A DNA stretch of 64,000 nt, taken from assembly GCF_015352955.1 (NCBI RefSeq), contig NZ_JACYOX010000006.1, forward strand, positions 62,001 through 126,000. The letters are read 5' to 3'. Every line of letters begins with the position of its first letter. Position 1 is the first letter of the stretch. The position numbers were made by a program, and so were the translations under genes. This DNA comes from Noviherbaspirillum soli. GTDB taxonomy: Bacteria; Pseudomonadota; Gammaproteobacteria; Burkholderiales; Burkholderiaceae_D. Shown here piece by piece: positions 53,999-62,787 of the stretch. A model generated the notes under the pieces. That model searched no databases. It had not been told where the DNA came from and was given only the letters and a program-made list of their open reading frames with translations.

Positions 53999-54706
53999 TC
54001 AGGCCTGCACGGCCTGATCCGGCATCGTTGCGTTGTCGTGCTCGAGAAACCAGCCCAGCGCCCGCTGCGCGATCCCGGGCGGCACCACATGCCCGCCCGC
54101 GAACTCGACATACGTCACCGGATAGCCCTCTTTTTCCAGGCGCGGCACGATGCGCCGGCTGCAGATCGCCACCGGCAGCACGTCATCCGCATCGCCGTGC
54201 GCGATGAACACCCGCGGCAAACCGCGGCTGGCCAGCGGCAGGATGAAGCCGGGCGAGAAGGCGATCACATGGGAAAACAGGTCGCCATTGTCCATGCCCA
54301 GCGACAGCGCATAGGAGGCGCCATCGGAAAAGCCCCCGACGGCAAGGCGGGTCGTGTCGATTGCATAGTCGGCGAAGACCATGGCCAGGCTGCGCTCTAT
54401 CAGTTCCACATCGGCGCCGTAGTAATGGCGGGCGATCAGGTCCCAGGTCGAGTCGCGCGATGCCGGCGCCAGCAGGATCAGGCCGGCGGCGTCGGCATGC
54501 TCGCGCAGCAGGTCCAGGCCATGCAGCGCATGGCCGCCGGCGCCGTGCAGCAGCAGCGCCATCGGGGCCGGGCAATCGGGACGGTAGCCTGGCGGCACAT
54601 ACAGGTAGCTGTCGCGGCCATTGGCATCGGGCAGCGCCTGCAGGCCGGTCGGCCCGGGATGGGCAATGGATTTGGGCCGGGAATGCAGGTGGGAGTCGGC
54701 GGGCAT
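53999..54706 (-). CDS. alpha/beta hydrolase (esterase/phospholipase type)
   Basis: 235 residues, without signal peptide. LLLHGAGGHALHGLDLL gives the oxyanion loop, GGFSDGASYALSLG the nucleophile Ser, HGDADDVLPVAICSRR the acid and EFAGGHVVPPGIAQRAL the histidine. Layout matches dienelactone-hydrolase, PHB-depolymerase-like and carboxylesterase families. Because PhaM is encoded in the region a role in short PHA or ester turnover is conceivable, but not shown. No strong ribosome site at 54706. Confidence 0.85.
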   Translation of the reverse strand: MPADSHLHSRPKSIAHPGPTGLQALPDANGRDSYLYVPPGYRPDCPAPMALLLHGAGGHALHGLDLLREHADAAGLILLAPASRDSTWDLIARHYYGADVELIERSLAMVFADYAIDTTRLAVGGFSDGASYALSLGMDNGDLFSHVIAFSPGFILPLASRGLPRVFIAHGDADDVLPVAICSRRIVPRLEKEGYPVTYVEFAGGHVVPPGIAQRALGWFLEHDNATMPDQAVQA

Positions 54707-54851
54707 GGGTCGGCTGCATCCTTCAGAAGATTAAAAAAATATCAACATGGATCAGATGCTTGGAATGTGCGCCTGCCTGTCGGTTCAACCCGACAGGCGT
54801 GTTATCGCCGGAATTTGACGCAGCAAAGACCTGGATGCCGCCATGCGACCA

Positions 54852-54932
54852 TCAGAACGATACCGAATACAGGATGGCGGCGAACGACACCACGATTAAT
54901 GAAATGCAAACCAGCTCCGCGATGGACTTCAT
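54852..54932 (-). CDS. 26-residue single-pass membrane peptide
   Basis: ATG at 54932 is preceded by AGGGAGAT at a good spacing. The product starts MKSIAELVC and continues as one hydrophobic helix (ISLIVVSFAAILYSV) ending in SF. Too short for ordinary gene callers. The ribosome site and clean membrane helix make it a fair small-protein candidate. It lies alone between the hydrolase and the kinase at 55188, with an AT-rich promoter-like stretch upstream. Confidence 0.5.
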   Translation of the reverse strand: MKSIAELVCISLIVVSFAAILYSVSF

Positions 54933-55002
54933 GACGATCTCCCTGTGCTCATGTTGAAGATAGTGCAATGGACAGACGGCAAAACAGTTGATCAAACGCA
55001 AC

Positions 55003-55008
55003 TATAAT
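55003..55008 (+). promoter_or_regulatory. -10 element (TATAAT) upstream of the sensor kinase at 55188
   Basis: Perfect TATAAT in CAACTATAATTTGCGCC, with no good -35. About 10 bases downstream starts an imperfect hairpin (TTGCCG 55019-55024 with CGGCAA 55041-55046) in the presumed 170-base leader. Confidence 0.35.
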
Positions 55009-55187
55009 TTGCGCCTTATTGCCGGACAGAACATTGTGTTCGGCAAAATCAAGGAATTGTTCCCGTCTCTTTGCCCGATCCAATGATCAATTGGTAAAGA
55101 ATTTCGAATTTCCCGCCAGAACAGTGGACAATAGCGCCGCGGCGCGTCCAGCCTCGCCGCAGTGTCGAACCGGATTGCGGATTATTC

Positions 55188-57725
55188 ATGAAGTTTTCAT
55201 CATTCCAGCGTCTCTCCTTGCCCCTGCAGACACTGCTGCTGCTGGCCTGCACCTTGCCGATACTGTGGGCCCTGCTTCTATTCGATCTGCATCGGCTCAA
55301 CCACCAGGCGCGCACCCTGAGCGGCGCACAGATGGACAACCTGGCACGCGCCTTTGCCGAGGAAGTAAAGTCGTCCATCAGCTCGATCGACCTGACACTG
55401 GTTGAATTGCGGGATGAATGGCAGGGCGGCTACAACGATTTCTCGCAGGTGGTCAGCCGGCGCCAGGCCTTCCTGGAAAAGGACATCGGCTTCCAGGTGG
55501 CCATCATCAATGCCGCCGGCAACCTGGTGTTTTCCAGCGTCCGCTCGCCAGCCATGACGATGAACTTCGCCGACCGCGAACACTTCCGCGTGCACCTCGG
55601 CCTGGCATTCGGCGACCGGCTGTTCATCAGCAAGCCGGTGATGGGGCGCCTGTCCAAGCGCTGGAGCATCCAGTTCACCCGGCCCCTGATCGATGCCAGC
55701 GGCAATTTCTCCGGCGTCATCGTGCTGTCGGTATCGCCGAATTATTTCGGGCGCTTCTATAACACCATCGACCTCGGCAAGAATGGTTCGATCACCCTGG
55801 CGCGCGCCAGCGGCGAGATCCTTGCCCAATCGCCCGATTCGGAAAACGCGATGGGCAAGACCATCGCCGATGCGTCCTTCCTTGCGTCCGGCCCGGCCGA
55901 ATACGGCCAGTATGAAGGACGCTCCGGCCTCGACGACATCGAGCGGCTGTCGGGCTGGCGCCTGCTGCCCAAGGAAGAAATGGTGGTGGTGGTCGGCCAG
56001 TCGCTCGATACCATCCTGGCGTCCTACCGCCAGCAGCGAGCCGCGTATTTCTCGATCGGCGCCGCGATCTCGGTGCTGCTGGCGACGATAGGCTATTTCC
56101 TGCTGGCCGGCATGCGCCAGCGCGCCATCGCCACCGAGGCGCTGGTCGACAGCGAGGCGCGCTGGAAATTCGCGCTGGAAGGCGCCGCCGAAGGCGTGTG
56201 GGACTGGGATGTGCGCAGCGGGCAGGTCCAGTTCTCGCGGCGTTGGAAAGAAATCCTCGGTTATGCCGACGACGCCATCGGCAGCCATATCGACGAGTGG
56301 AACGGCAGGATCCACCCGGAAGACAAGCCGCGGGTGCTGGCCGAGCTGGAATCGCACCTCGACGGCACGACCCCGACCTACAACAGCGAGCACCGGATGC
56401 GCTGCCAGGACGGCGGCTGGAAGTGGGTGCTGGAGCGCGGCATGGTGGTGAGCCATGCGGCCGACGGCCAGCCGCTGCGCATGGTCGGCACCTTCTCCGA
56501 CATCAGCCAGCGCAAGGAGGCCGAGCAGCTCGACCGTGAACGCCTGCAGGCGCTGGATGAAAGCCGGCGCGCGCTGCAGCAGGCGCAGAAACTGGAAGCG
56601 CTGGGACGCCTGACCGGCGGCATCGCCCATGACTTCAACAACATCCTGCAGACCCTGACCACCGGCATCCAGCTGTCGCTGTTTTCCGTGAAGGACCAGG
56701 GCATCCAGACCGCGCTCCTGGCCTGCCAGCGCGCGGTGGAGCGCGGCGTGCAGTTGACGCGCCAACTGCTGGTATTCGGCCGCGTCCAGGAGGCGCATTT
56801 GAAGGCGGTGCACCTGCCGCGGCAGATGCAGGAAATCCATTCTTTGCTGCGCGGCGCGCTGCCCAGCAATATCGAATTTTTCGTCGGCATGCCCGAGACC
56901 CTGTGGCCGGTGCGCATCGACCCGCTGCAATTCGAGCTCGCCATGCTGAACCTGACCATGAATGCCAGGGACGCGATGCCGCAGGGCGGCCAGTTCAGCA
57001 TCAGCGCCAGCAATGTCAACCTTGCGGCCGCCGCCAACGGCCTTGCGCCCGGCGACTATGTGCATCTGCGCATCCGGGACACTGGCGAAGGCATGAGCGA
57101 AGAGGTGATGCAAAAGGCGCTGGACCCGTTCTTCACCACCAAGGTGGTGGGCAAGGGCTCGGGCATGGGGCTGGCGCAGGCTTACGGTTTTGCCAGCCAG
57201 ATGGGCGGCACGCTGACCCTGCAGAGCAGCAGGGGCGAAGGCCTGGACGTGGCGATCTACCTGCCGCGCAGCCTGCAGGAAGCGCCCGCGGCGGCGCCGT
57301 CCGCCAATGCGACCGCGCCGGCGGCGCGCTCGCGTGGCCGCATCCTGCTGGTCGAGGACGATACCCTGGTCAGCCAGACGGTGAGCCCGGCGCTGCAGAA
57401 AGCCGGCTTCACGGTCGATGTGGCGGACAATGGCGAGGAAGCGTTGCGCCGCCTGGAATCCCGGCAGCCATTCGACCTGGTGTTCTCGGACATCGTCATG
57501 CCGGGCGCCGTCAGCGGCATCGAGCTTGCCGAGATCGTGCGCAGCCGCTTCCCGGCGATGCGCATCATGCTGGCGACAGGCTACTCCGAGCGCCGTGTGG
57601 AAACCGCGGGGATACGCACCCTGGCCAAGCCCTATGCGGTCGACACGCTGGTGACTGCCCTCAACGAGGAACTGTATGGCGCCAGGGGGCCGGCCGATGA
57701 CGAGCCCGCCCGGCACGTTCATTGA
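55188..57725 (+). CDS. membrane hybrid sensor histidine kinase (Cache-PAS-HisKA-receiver)
   Basis: 845 residues. A membrane helix (about 14-33), then a double-Cache periplasmic domain (about 40-275, QVAIINAAGNLVFSSV and FGRFYNTIDLG), and a second helix (about 285-307). A PAS domain with PAC (about 320-440) closely resembles that of the CHASE kinase (RWKFALEGAAEGVWDWDV). H-box LGRLTGGIAHDFNNILQ; ATPase with MLNLTMNARDAMP, DTGEGMSE and GSGMGLAQAYG. The receiver (about 712-825) has LLVEDDTLVS, D in LVFSDIVMPG and Lys in LAKPY. The ATG at 55188 gives the right start for the first helix. Convergent with the GGDEF gene. Confidence 0.92.
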   Translation: MKFSSFQRLSLPLQTLLLLACTLPILWALLLFDLHRLNHQARTLSGAQMDNLARAFAEEVKSSISSIDLTLVELRDEWQGGYNDFSQVVSRRQAFLEKDIGFQVAIINAAGNLVFSSVRSPAMTMNFADREHFRVHLGLAFGDRLFISKPVMGRLSKRWSIQFTRPLIDASGNFSGVIVLSVSPNYFGRFYNTIDLGKNGSITLARASGEILAQSPDSENAMGKTIADASFLASGPAEYGQYEGRSGLDDIERLSGWRLLPKEEMVVVVGQSLDTILASYRQQRAAYFSIGAAISVLLATIGYFLLAGMRQRAIATEALVDSEARWKFALEGAAEGVWDWDVRSGQVQFSRRWKEILGYADDAIGSHIDEWNGRIHPEDKPRVLAELESHLDGTTPTYNSEHRMRCQDGGWKWVLERGMVVSHAADGQPLRMVGTFSDISQRKEAEQLDRERLQALDESRRALQQAQKLEALGRLTGGIAHDFNNILQTLTTGIQLSLFSVKDQGIQTALLACQRAVERGVQLTRQLLVFGRVQEAHLKAVHLPRQMQEIHSLLRGALPSNIEFFVGMPETLWPVRIDPLQFELAMLNLTMNARDAMPQGGQFSISASNVNLAAAANGLAPGDYVHLRIRDTGEGMSEEVMQKALDPFFTTKVVGKGSGMGLAQAYGFASQMGGTLTLQSSRGEGLDVAIYLPRSLQEAPAAAPSANATAPAARSRGRILLVEDDTLVSQTVSPALQKAGFTVDVADNGEEALRRLESRQPFDLVFSDIVMPGAVSGIELAEIVRSRFPAMRIMLATGYSERRVETAGIRTLAKPYAVDTLVTALNEELYGARGPADDEPARHVH

Positions 57726-57746
57726 AGCGCTGCGGCGCAGGGACGC

Positions 57747-58952
57747 TTATTGCGCCAGCGGACGGTTTGGCGCCATACCGTCCCTGCCGGACGCATGGCC
57801 GACCTCGGGCGCAATCTCCACCCGGTTCTTGCCCAGCTTCTTGGCAATGTAGAGCGCCCGGTCGGCCCCCTCGATCATCTGCGCCACCTCCAGCGCGCCC
57901 TGTTCGGCCGACTGCACGCCCAGGCTGGCGGTAAAGGATGGCAGGCCGTCGAACACACCCTCGCTGAACCTGGCGCGGATGCGCTCCGCCACGGCAGTCG
58001 CCTCGTCCAGCGCGGTGTCGGGCAGGAGCAGTGCGAATTCCTCGCCGCCATAGCGGCACAGCAGGTCATGGGCGCGCAGTTCGCCGGCGGTGACTGTGGC
58101 GAATGTCCTGATCACCGCGTCGCCCACCGGGTGGCCGTGGCCGTCGTTGATGCGCTTGAAGTCGTCGATGTCGATCAGCAGCAGCGACAGCGGCCTGCGC
58201 TGGCGGCGCGCGCGCAGGACTTCACCGGCCATCATCCTGAAAAACGTGGCGCGGGTGTAGGCGCCGCTGAGATCGTCATGCGAGGCGGCATATTCCAGCT
58301 TTTCCTGCACCCGGGTGGTGACCATGAGCATGAAGCCGAAGCTCAGGCCGACCAGCGCGATCGAAAAGCTGGCCAGGTAAAACATGTGGACCATCGAATT
58401 GTCATTCCAGTAGTCGTCGCTGTTCTGGCCGGCAAGGGCGAAATAAAACCGGCCCAGCGATACCAGCGCCTCGACGGCAAACAGCGCACCGGTGAAGCGC
58501 TCGGCAAAGCCCTGCTTCTTCATCCGGAACAGGAACCATGCGCTGAGCCCGAACAGCAGCGTGTTGATGGAAGTGATGAATTCAAGCCGGCCGCGATAGT
58601 TGTCGGCCACCATGGTCAGCCACAGCAGCCCCGCGGCCACGGCCAGCAGCAGGCCTGCCGCCCAGCCGTATCCGGCGCGCAGGCCGGTGAAACGGCGCAG
58701 GCTGACGTGCATCAGCACAATGCCGCCGACGATCAGCGTGTTGGCCAGCACGACCGTCAGAAGCGGCGACAGCGTATCGCGGAAAGCGAACAGGAACGCG
58801 CCGCCCACCATCGCCACGCAACCCCAGCCCCATTCGCCGATGCCGCCGATCTCCCTGGGGAAGCTGCGGCGCAGGACGAAAAAGATCATCGAGCAAAGAA
58901 TGCCGGCGACTGCGGAGGTGATGATGAAGGAGCGGGGATCGAAGGTGGGCAT
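57747..58952 (-). CDS. membrane diguanylate cyclase (MASE-like GGDEF)
   Basis: 401 residues. Seven or eight membrane helices fill residues 10-225. The GGDEF domain (about 235-385) has GGEEF in CRYGGEEFALLLPD, a variant that is usually active, and an RxxD inhibitory site (RAHD) five residues before it. ASHDDLSGAYTRATF and SLLLIDIDDFKRINDGHGHPVGD carry the substrate and metal residues. The membrane part resembles MASE-type sensors but I do not assign a named one. Convergent with the kinase at 55188; an imperfect hairpin spans 57725-57748 between the genes. Confidence 0.92.
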   Translation of the reverse strand: MPTFDPRSFIITSAVAGILCSMIFFVLRRSFPREIGGIGEWGWGCVAMVGGAFLFAFRDTLSPLLTVVLANTLIVGGIVLMHVSLRRFTGLRAGYGWAAGLLLAVAAGLLWLTMVADNYRGRLEFITSINTLLFGLSAWFLFRMKKQGFAERFTGALFAVEALVSLGRFYFALAGQNSDDYWNDNSMVHMFYLASFSIALVGLSFGFMLMVTTRVQEKLEYAASHDDLSGAYTRATFFRMMAGEVLRARRQRRPLSLLLIDIDDFKRINDGHGHPVGDAVIRTFATVTAGELRAHDLLCRYGGEEFALLLPDTALDEATAVAERIRARFSEGVFDGLPSFTASLGVQSAEQGALEVAQMIEGADRALYIAKKLGKNRVEIAPEVGHASGRDGMAPNRPLAQ

Positions 58953-59218
58953 GGCGGTAACGATTCAGGCGCTTTTCTCATCCACCGGCAAGCAGGAAGC
59001 GCCGGTCCGAAACCGACAAGGAAAGCAACGCGCAGGCAGGCCCGGAAATCATCGTCGTGCAAATATACAGGAAAAGTTTCTTTTAATAAATATTGCTGGG
59101 CATTTAACGCTCATCCAGCAGCAGAATGTCTGCGTTTGCCAACCTTACGGTTTCTCCCTGCCGTCCAGAGCCTGTCATGGCGGCTTCCAGACCGCTTTCC
59201 CGAGCTGCATGGCGAACG

Positions 59219-60250
59219 CTAGATCCTTGCCCTGACTGCGGACAGCGTGGCGCCGCACAAAAAGAGCAGGGCGGCCACCGCCGCGAACACGGCAGAGATT
59301 TCCTGGTTTTTCTTTTCGGCGGAAAGATTCTGGGCGAGGCGGCTGTAGATCTGCGTCAGGTCGGGCGCCGAGCCGGCATAGAAATAGTCGCCCTTGGTGA
59401 TTGCCGCCATTTCCTTGAGCGTTTCCTCGTCGGGCACGACCCGGATTTCCGCGCCGTTGGGCAGCGTGACCCGGCCATTCGGCGTGCCCACCCCGACCGT
59501 GAAGATGCGCACGCCGGTCTCGGCGGCAATGCGCGCCGCCTCGATCGGATGCACGCCGGTGGTGGCGCTGCCATCGCTCAACAGGACGATCACGGCCGAC
59601 TTGTACGACCCCGGCGCCACCGGCTTCGGCGCCGACTCCTCGACGGCGGCACGATCTCGTTCAGCGAGCAGCGCGCGGGCGCCACGGCTGTTGCGGTAAA
59701 GGTCGAACTGACGTTCCGGAAAGATCGCGCCGAGCGACACCAGCACCGCGGTGCCGATCGCGGTCGAGTTCTGCAGCTGCAGCTGGTCCAGCGCCGCCAG
59801 CACGCTTTCGGCGTCGGTGGTGGGCGTCTGCACGACCGCGGCAGTGCTGGCGAACGCCACCAGGCCGATGCGGGTATGGCGCGGCTGCCCGGCGATGAAG
59901 CCGCGCACGGCTGCCTGCGTTGCCGCCAGCCGGGTCGGCTTCACATCGTCGGCGGCCATGCTGCGCGAGATATCCAGCGTCAGGATCACGGTGTCGTAGG
60001 CATAGGGCAGCCGCAGGCTGGCCGCCGGCCTGGCCGCCGCCAGCAGCGCGGCTGCCAGGCCGATGAAGAACAGCAGTGGAGGCAGGTGGCGCCGCAGCGA
60101 AGCGCGCGGGCCGATTGCGCCGCGCACCAGCGCCAGGTTGGAAAACTGCGCAACCAGCTTCTTGCGGCGGCGCAGCAGCAGCACATAGGCAAGGGCGGCT
60201 GCGGGCAGTAAAGCCAGCAGCCACAGCATTTCCGGTAGCAGAAAGGTCAT
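59219..60250 (-). CDS. VWA-domain membrane protein (BatA-like)
   Basis: 343 residues from ATG 60250 (MTFLLPEMLWLLALLP); the frame is open to 60280. Two N-terminal membrane helices flank a short basic loop (RRRKK); a third is near residue 320. The von Willebrand A domain (about 85-300) has the MIDAS motif DISRS in LTLDISRSM, then Thr and DGSATTG. The pattern matches BatA of the MoxR-BatABCDE set. Here no moxR, DUF58 or batB-E neighbours are present, so it is an orphan. The start has a weak ribosome site. Confidence 0.85.
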   Translation of the reverse strand: MTFLLPEMLWLLALLPAAALAYVLLLRRRKKLVAQFSNLALVRGAIGPRASLRRHLPPLLFFIGLAAALLAAARPAASLRLPYAYDTVILTLDISRSMAADDVKPTRLAATQAAVRGFIAGQPRHTRIGLVAFASTAAVVQTPTTDAESVLAALDQLQLQNSTAIGTAVLVSLGAIFPERQFDLYRNSRGARALLAERDRAAVEESAPKPVAPGSYKSAVIVLLSDGSATTGVHPIEAARIAAETGVRIFTVGVGTPNGRVTLPNGAEIRVVPDEETLKEMAAITKGDYFYAGSAPDLTQIYSRLAQNLSAEKKNQEISAVFAAVAALLFLCGATLSAVRARI

Positions 60251-60841
60251 GGTGGTCCGATTTGCTTGAGGCGCCGCCATGAAGCCGGCGGACCATGGTC
60301 ACTGTTTGAAAGCCGTAGGGAGGAACCGTTCCTGCGACTGCAACGATCTTCTTTGGGATCGTCACCAGCCGGTTGATCCTGCCTCGGCTGGCCTGCCGGA
60401 TACGCGAGGCTTAATGGGAATGTAACCCCTAATGCAAGTTTTTGCGCGGCGGGCAGGGGAGAAGCTTGCGTAATGACGGCTTCAAGCCGAGCCCGGTGAT
60501 CCATTCCAGCGTTGCAAACCGCGCAGATGTCCGGTGCGTAAGGAGGTTCCGGCTTCGTTTCCGGAAAATTGCTTGATGGGTGAAGCTATAATTGCGCTTC
60601 TGAAAGAATAGAGGCAAGCGGGATTGCGTTCAAAGGCCGTCCATGCATGATGGCTGTTCTTCCATCGTTTCATCGCATGCGCGAACAGGATATATCCCCG
60701 TACGTTGCCTGGGCCAAGAGCCGGTCCGCGGGACGGGTACCAGGCTTCGTTGCTCAATACACATCCTGATCTGACTGCAATGCCGCAACAAGGCATCGGC
60801 TAAGGTTTCAAAGGCTATCAACCCTATTTTCGAAATCCAAC
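60251..60841. other. intergenic stretch with a -10 element
   Basis: 590 bases between the VWA gene (minus) and the glycosyltransferase gene (plus). A TATAAT lies at 60587-60592 in AGCTATAATTGCGC, which would give a leader of about 240 bases before the glycosyltransferase ATG. Short open frames on the minus strand have no recognisable domain. No tRNA or other RNA was recognised. Confidence 0.4.
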
Positions 60842-61945
60842 ATGGATGCCACCCCATCTCACCAGGCCGACAAGCCGTTCATGCGCTCGCCGCAAATGCA
60901 ACCCACTGATCCAAGAATTGCCGTCATCCTGCCCTGCTATAACGAAGAGGCGGCGATCGGGACAGTAGTGCAGGACTTCCGCGCCACCCTGCCGCAGGCC
61001 GAGGTGTATGTCTATGACAATAACTCCAGGGACAGGACCGTCGAAGTCGCGCGGGCCGCCGGCGCTATCGTCCGCAGGGAGCCGCTGCAGGGCAAGGGCA
61101 ATGTGGTGAGGCGTATGTTTGCCGACGTCGATGCGGACATCTATGTGCTGTGCGACGGCGACGTCACCTATGACGTGGCAAGTGCGCCGGCCATGATAGA
61201 GAAACTGCTTGAAGAGCAGCTCGACATGGTGGTGGGCTGCCGCGTGGACCACGATGCTGCTTCCTATCGCAAGGGACACCGCCTAGGCAATGCGCTCTTC
61301 ACCGGCGCGGTGGCGCAGCTCTTCGGTAACCGTTTTTCCGACATACTCTCGGGCTACCGCGTCTTCTCGCGCCGCTACGTCAAGTCCTTCCCGTCACTGG
61401 CGCACGGCTTCGAGATCGAGACCGAACTGACAGTGCATGCGCTGGAACTGCGCATGCCGATCGCGGAAGTCGATACGCCTTACGGGGCGCGCCCCGAAGG
61501 CTCGGTGAGCAAGCTTTCGACCTACCGGGACGGCTTCAAGATCCTGCACATGATATTGAAACTGTTCAAGAACGAACGGCCCCTGCTATTTTTCAGCATC
61601 ATTTTCCTGTGCCTTGGCCTGCTTTCGCTGGGGTTCGGCATCCCCGTGATCGAAACGTATTTCAAGACGGGCCTGGTGCCCCGCCTACCCACCGCGCTGC
61701 TGTCGGCAAGCATCATGCTGCTGGGCTTTTTAAGCCTGACCTGCGGGCTCATTCTCGATACCGTCACGCACGGACGGCGGGAAATCAAGAGGCTTGCCTA
61801 CTTGGGCGTGCCTGCGCCTGCCGCAGGCTTTCCACGTACTGAAGCCGCAACCTCCGCCCATTCGCTGTTGAACGAAGCGAATGGCTTGTCTCCTGAAGTG
61901 CCGTTACCCATTGCGGCTGTGGCGACTGGCCATGTGGAACGATGA
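60842..61945 (+). CDS. family 2 glycosyltransferase with membrane anchor (DPM1/GtrB-like)
   Basis: 367 residues. The GT2 domain (about 25-230) has IAVILPCYNEEAAIGTVV, the DNNSRDRT nucleotide loop, YVLCDGDVTYD as the DxD metal motif, and YRVFSRRYVKSFP, with VDTPYGARPEGSVSKL. Two membrane helices follow (about 246-270 and 285-312), as in polyprenyl-phosphate glycosyltransferases of the GtrB group. It probably transfers a sugar from UDP- or GDP-sugar to undecaprenyl phosphate. A GtrA-family gene follows 57 bases downstream, the usual partner. In-frame ATGs downstream (codons 14 and 19) are alternatives. Confidence 0.9.
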   Translation: MDATPSHQADKPFMRSPQMQPTDPRIAVILPCYNEEAAIGTVVQDFRATLPQAEVYVYDNNSRDRTVEVARAAGAIVRREPLQGKGNVVRRMFADVDADIYVLCDGDVTYDVASAPAMIEKLLEEQLDMVVGCRVDHDAASYRKGHRLGNALFTGAVAQLFGNRFSDILSGYRVFSRRYVKSFPSLAHGFEIETELTVHALELRMPIAEVDTPYGARPEGSVSKLSTYRDGFKILHMILKLFKNERPLLFFSIIFLCLGLLSLGFGIPVIETYFKTGLVPRLPTALLSASIMLLGFLSLTCGLILDTVTHGRREIKRLAYLGVPAPAAGFPRTEAATSAHSLLNEANGLSPEVPLPIAAVATGHVER

Positions 61946-62002
61946 ACAACGGGTATTGACAATCAAGCACAGTCGCATTTGCCACGACGCGGCAGGCCAG
62001 CC

Positions 62003-62401
62003 ATGCTGAATAGGCGCACCTTGCGCCAGTTCTGGCGTTTCGGCATCGCGGGCGGGATCGGCTTTGTTGTCGACGTGCTGGTGCTCTACATCGCGGTTGC
62101 GCTTGGCTCGGGCGTCTACCTGGGAAGGGTGATGTCATTCTTTTGCGCCACGTTCGCGACCTGGCAGGTCAACCGCAACTTTGCATTCGCGACCGCGACG
62201 ACGATGTCAGCCTGGGCGGAATGGTGGCGTTATGTGCTGGCCGTGCTGGGAGGTGGGCTGGTGAACTACCTGCTCTTCAGTCTGGCTGTCGCGACGCTGC
62301 GGCCAAGCCCCTTACTGCCGATGATCAGCGTCGCGATCGGCTCCATCGGCGGGATGGTGGTGAACTTCATTAGCACCAAGGTGCTGGTGTTTCGCCAGTA
62401 G
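62003..62401 (+). CDS. GtrA-family membrane protein (polyprenyl-linked sugar flippase)
   Basis: 132 residues from ATG 62003. Four membrane helices with the GtrA pattern: FWRFGIAGGIGFVVDVLVLY, SFFCATFATWQVNRNFAFA (the conserved NRxFxF motif), LVNYLLFSLA, and MVVNFISTKVLVF at the end. GtrA proteins flip lipid-linked sugars and are paired with a GT2 enzyme, which is the gene just upstream. Only 57 bases separate the two. Confidence 0.9.
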   Translation: MLNRRTLRQFWRFGIAGGIGFVVDVLVLYIAVALGSGVYLGRVMSFFCATFATWQVNRNFAFATATTMSAWAEWWRYVLAVLGGGLVNYLLFSLAVATLRPSPLLPMISVAIGSIGGMVVNFISTKVLVFRQ

Positions 62402-62787
62402 CGTAGCGCCGCCGGATGAGCTTGCAAACAAATTTCTGGGCGATATCCTCGGGGAACATGACTTGAAAGCGCAACTCGCCCAATGTATTCACTGGGTGGA
62501 ACCTAACTAAGCAGACCAGTTGGTAAAGCTGCATGGCAGCAAGCCGCTACAGCAGTCGGTGTTTGCTTTGGAAGAAGATGCCATCACCAGCCTAGCAAAC
62601 GCCAATTATGCAAACAGAGCGAAGCGCCGCCAGATGGATCATCAGTTCGTGATGCCGACTTCGATGCGCTGCAAGGAAGTAATCAGAGCTTGCCGCTTGA
62701 TGTCGCGCTGAAGAAGGCTGGCTGGACAAAAACCTACGCCGAACGTTTACGTAAAACCCAGACCGCTACCGATGCCCGACCACCATT
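62402..62787 (+). pseudogene. probable decayed gene fragment, origin unknown
   Basis: No intact gene here. Two short plus-strand stretches in different frames look protein-like: VKLHGSKPLQQSVFALEEDA (about 62520-62580), and DADFDALQGSNQSLPLDVAL followed by KKAGWTKTYAERLRKTQTA (about 62659-62775). A frame change between them suggests a gene broken by small indels. I do not recognise the parent. GC content is lower than in the bulk of the window. Confidence 0.35.

Noticed and set aside
54987-55000. FNR-like site TTGATCAAACGCAA before the sensor kinase
   Set aside because: The second half (CGCAA) misses two of five consensus bases.
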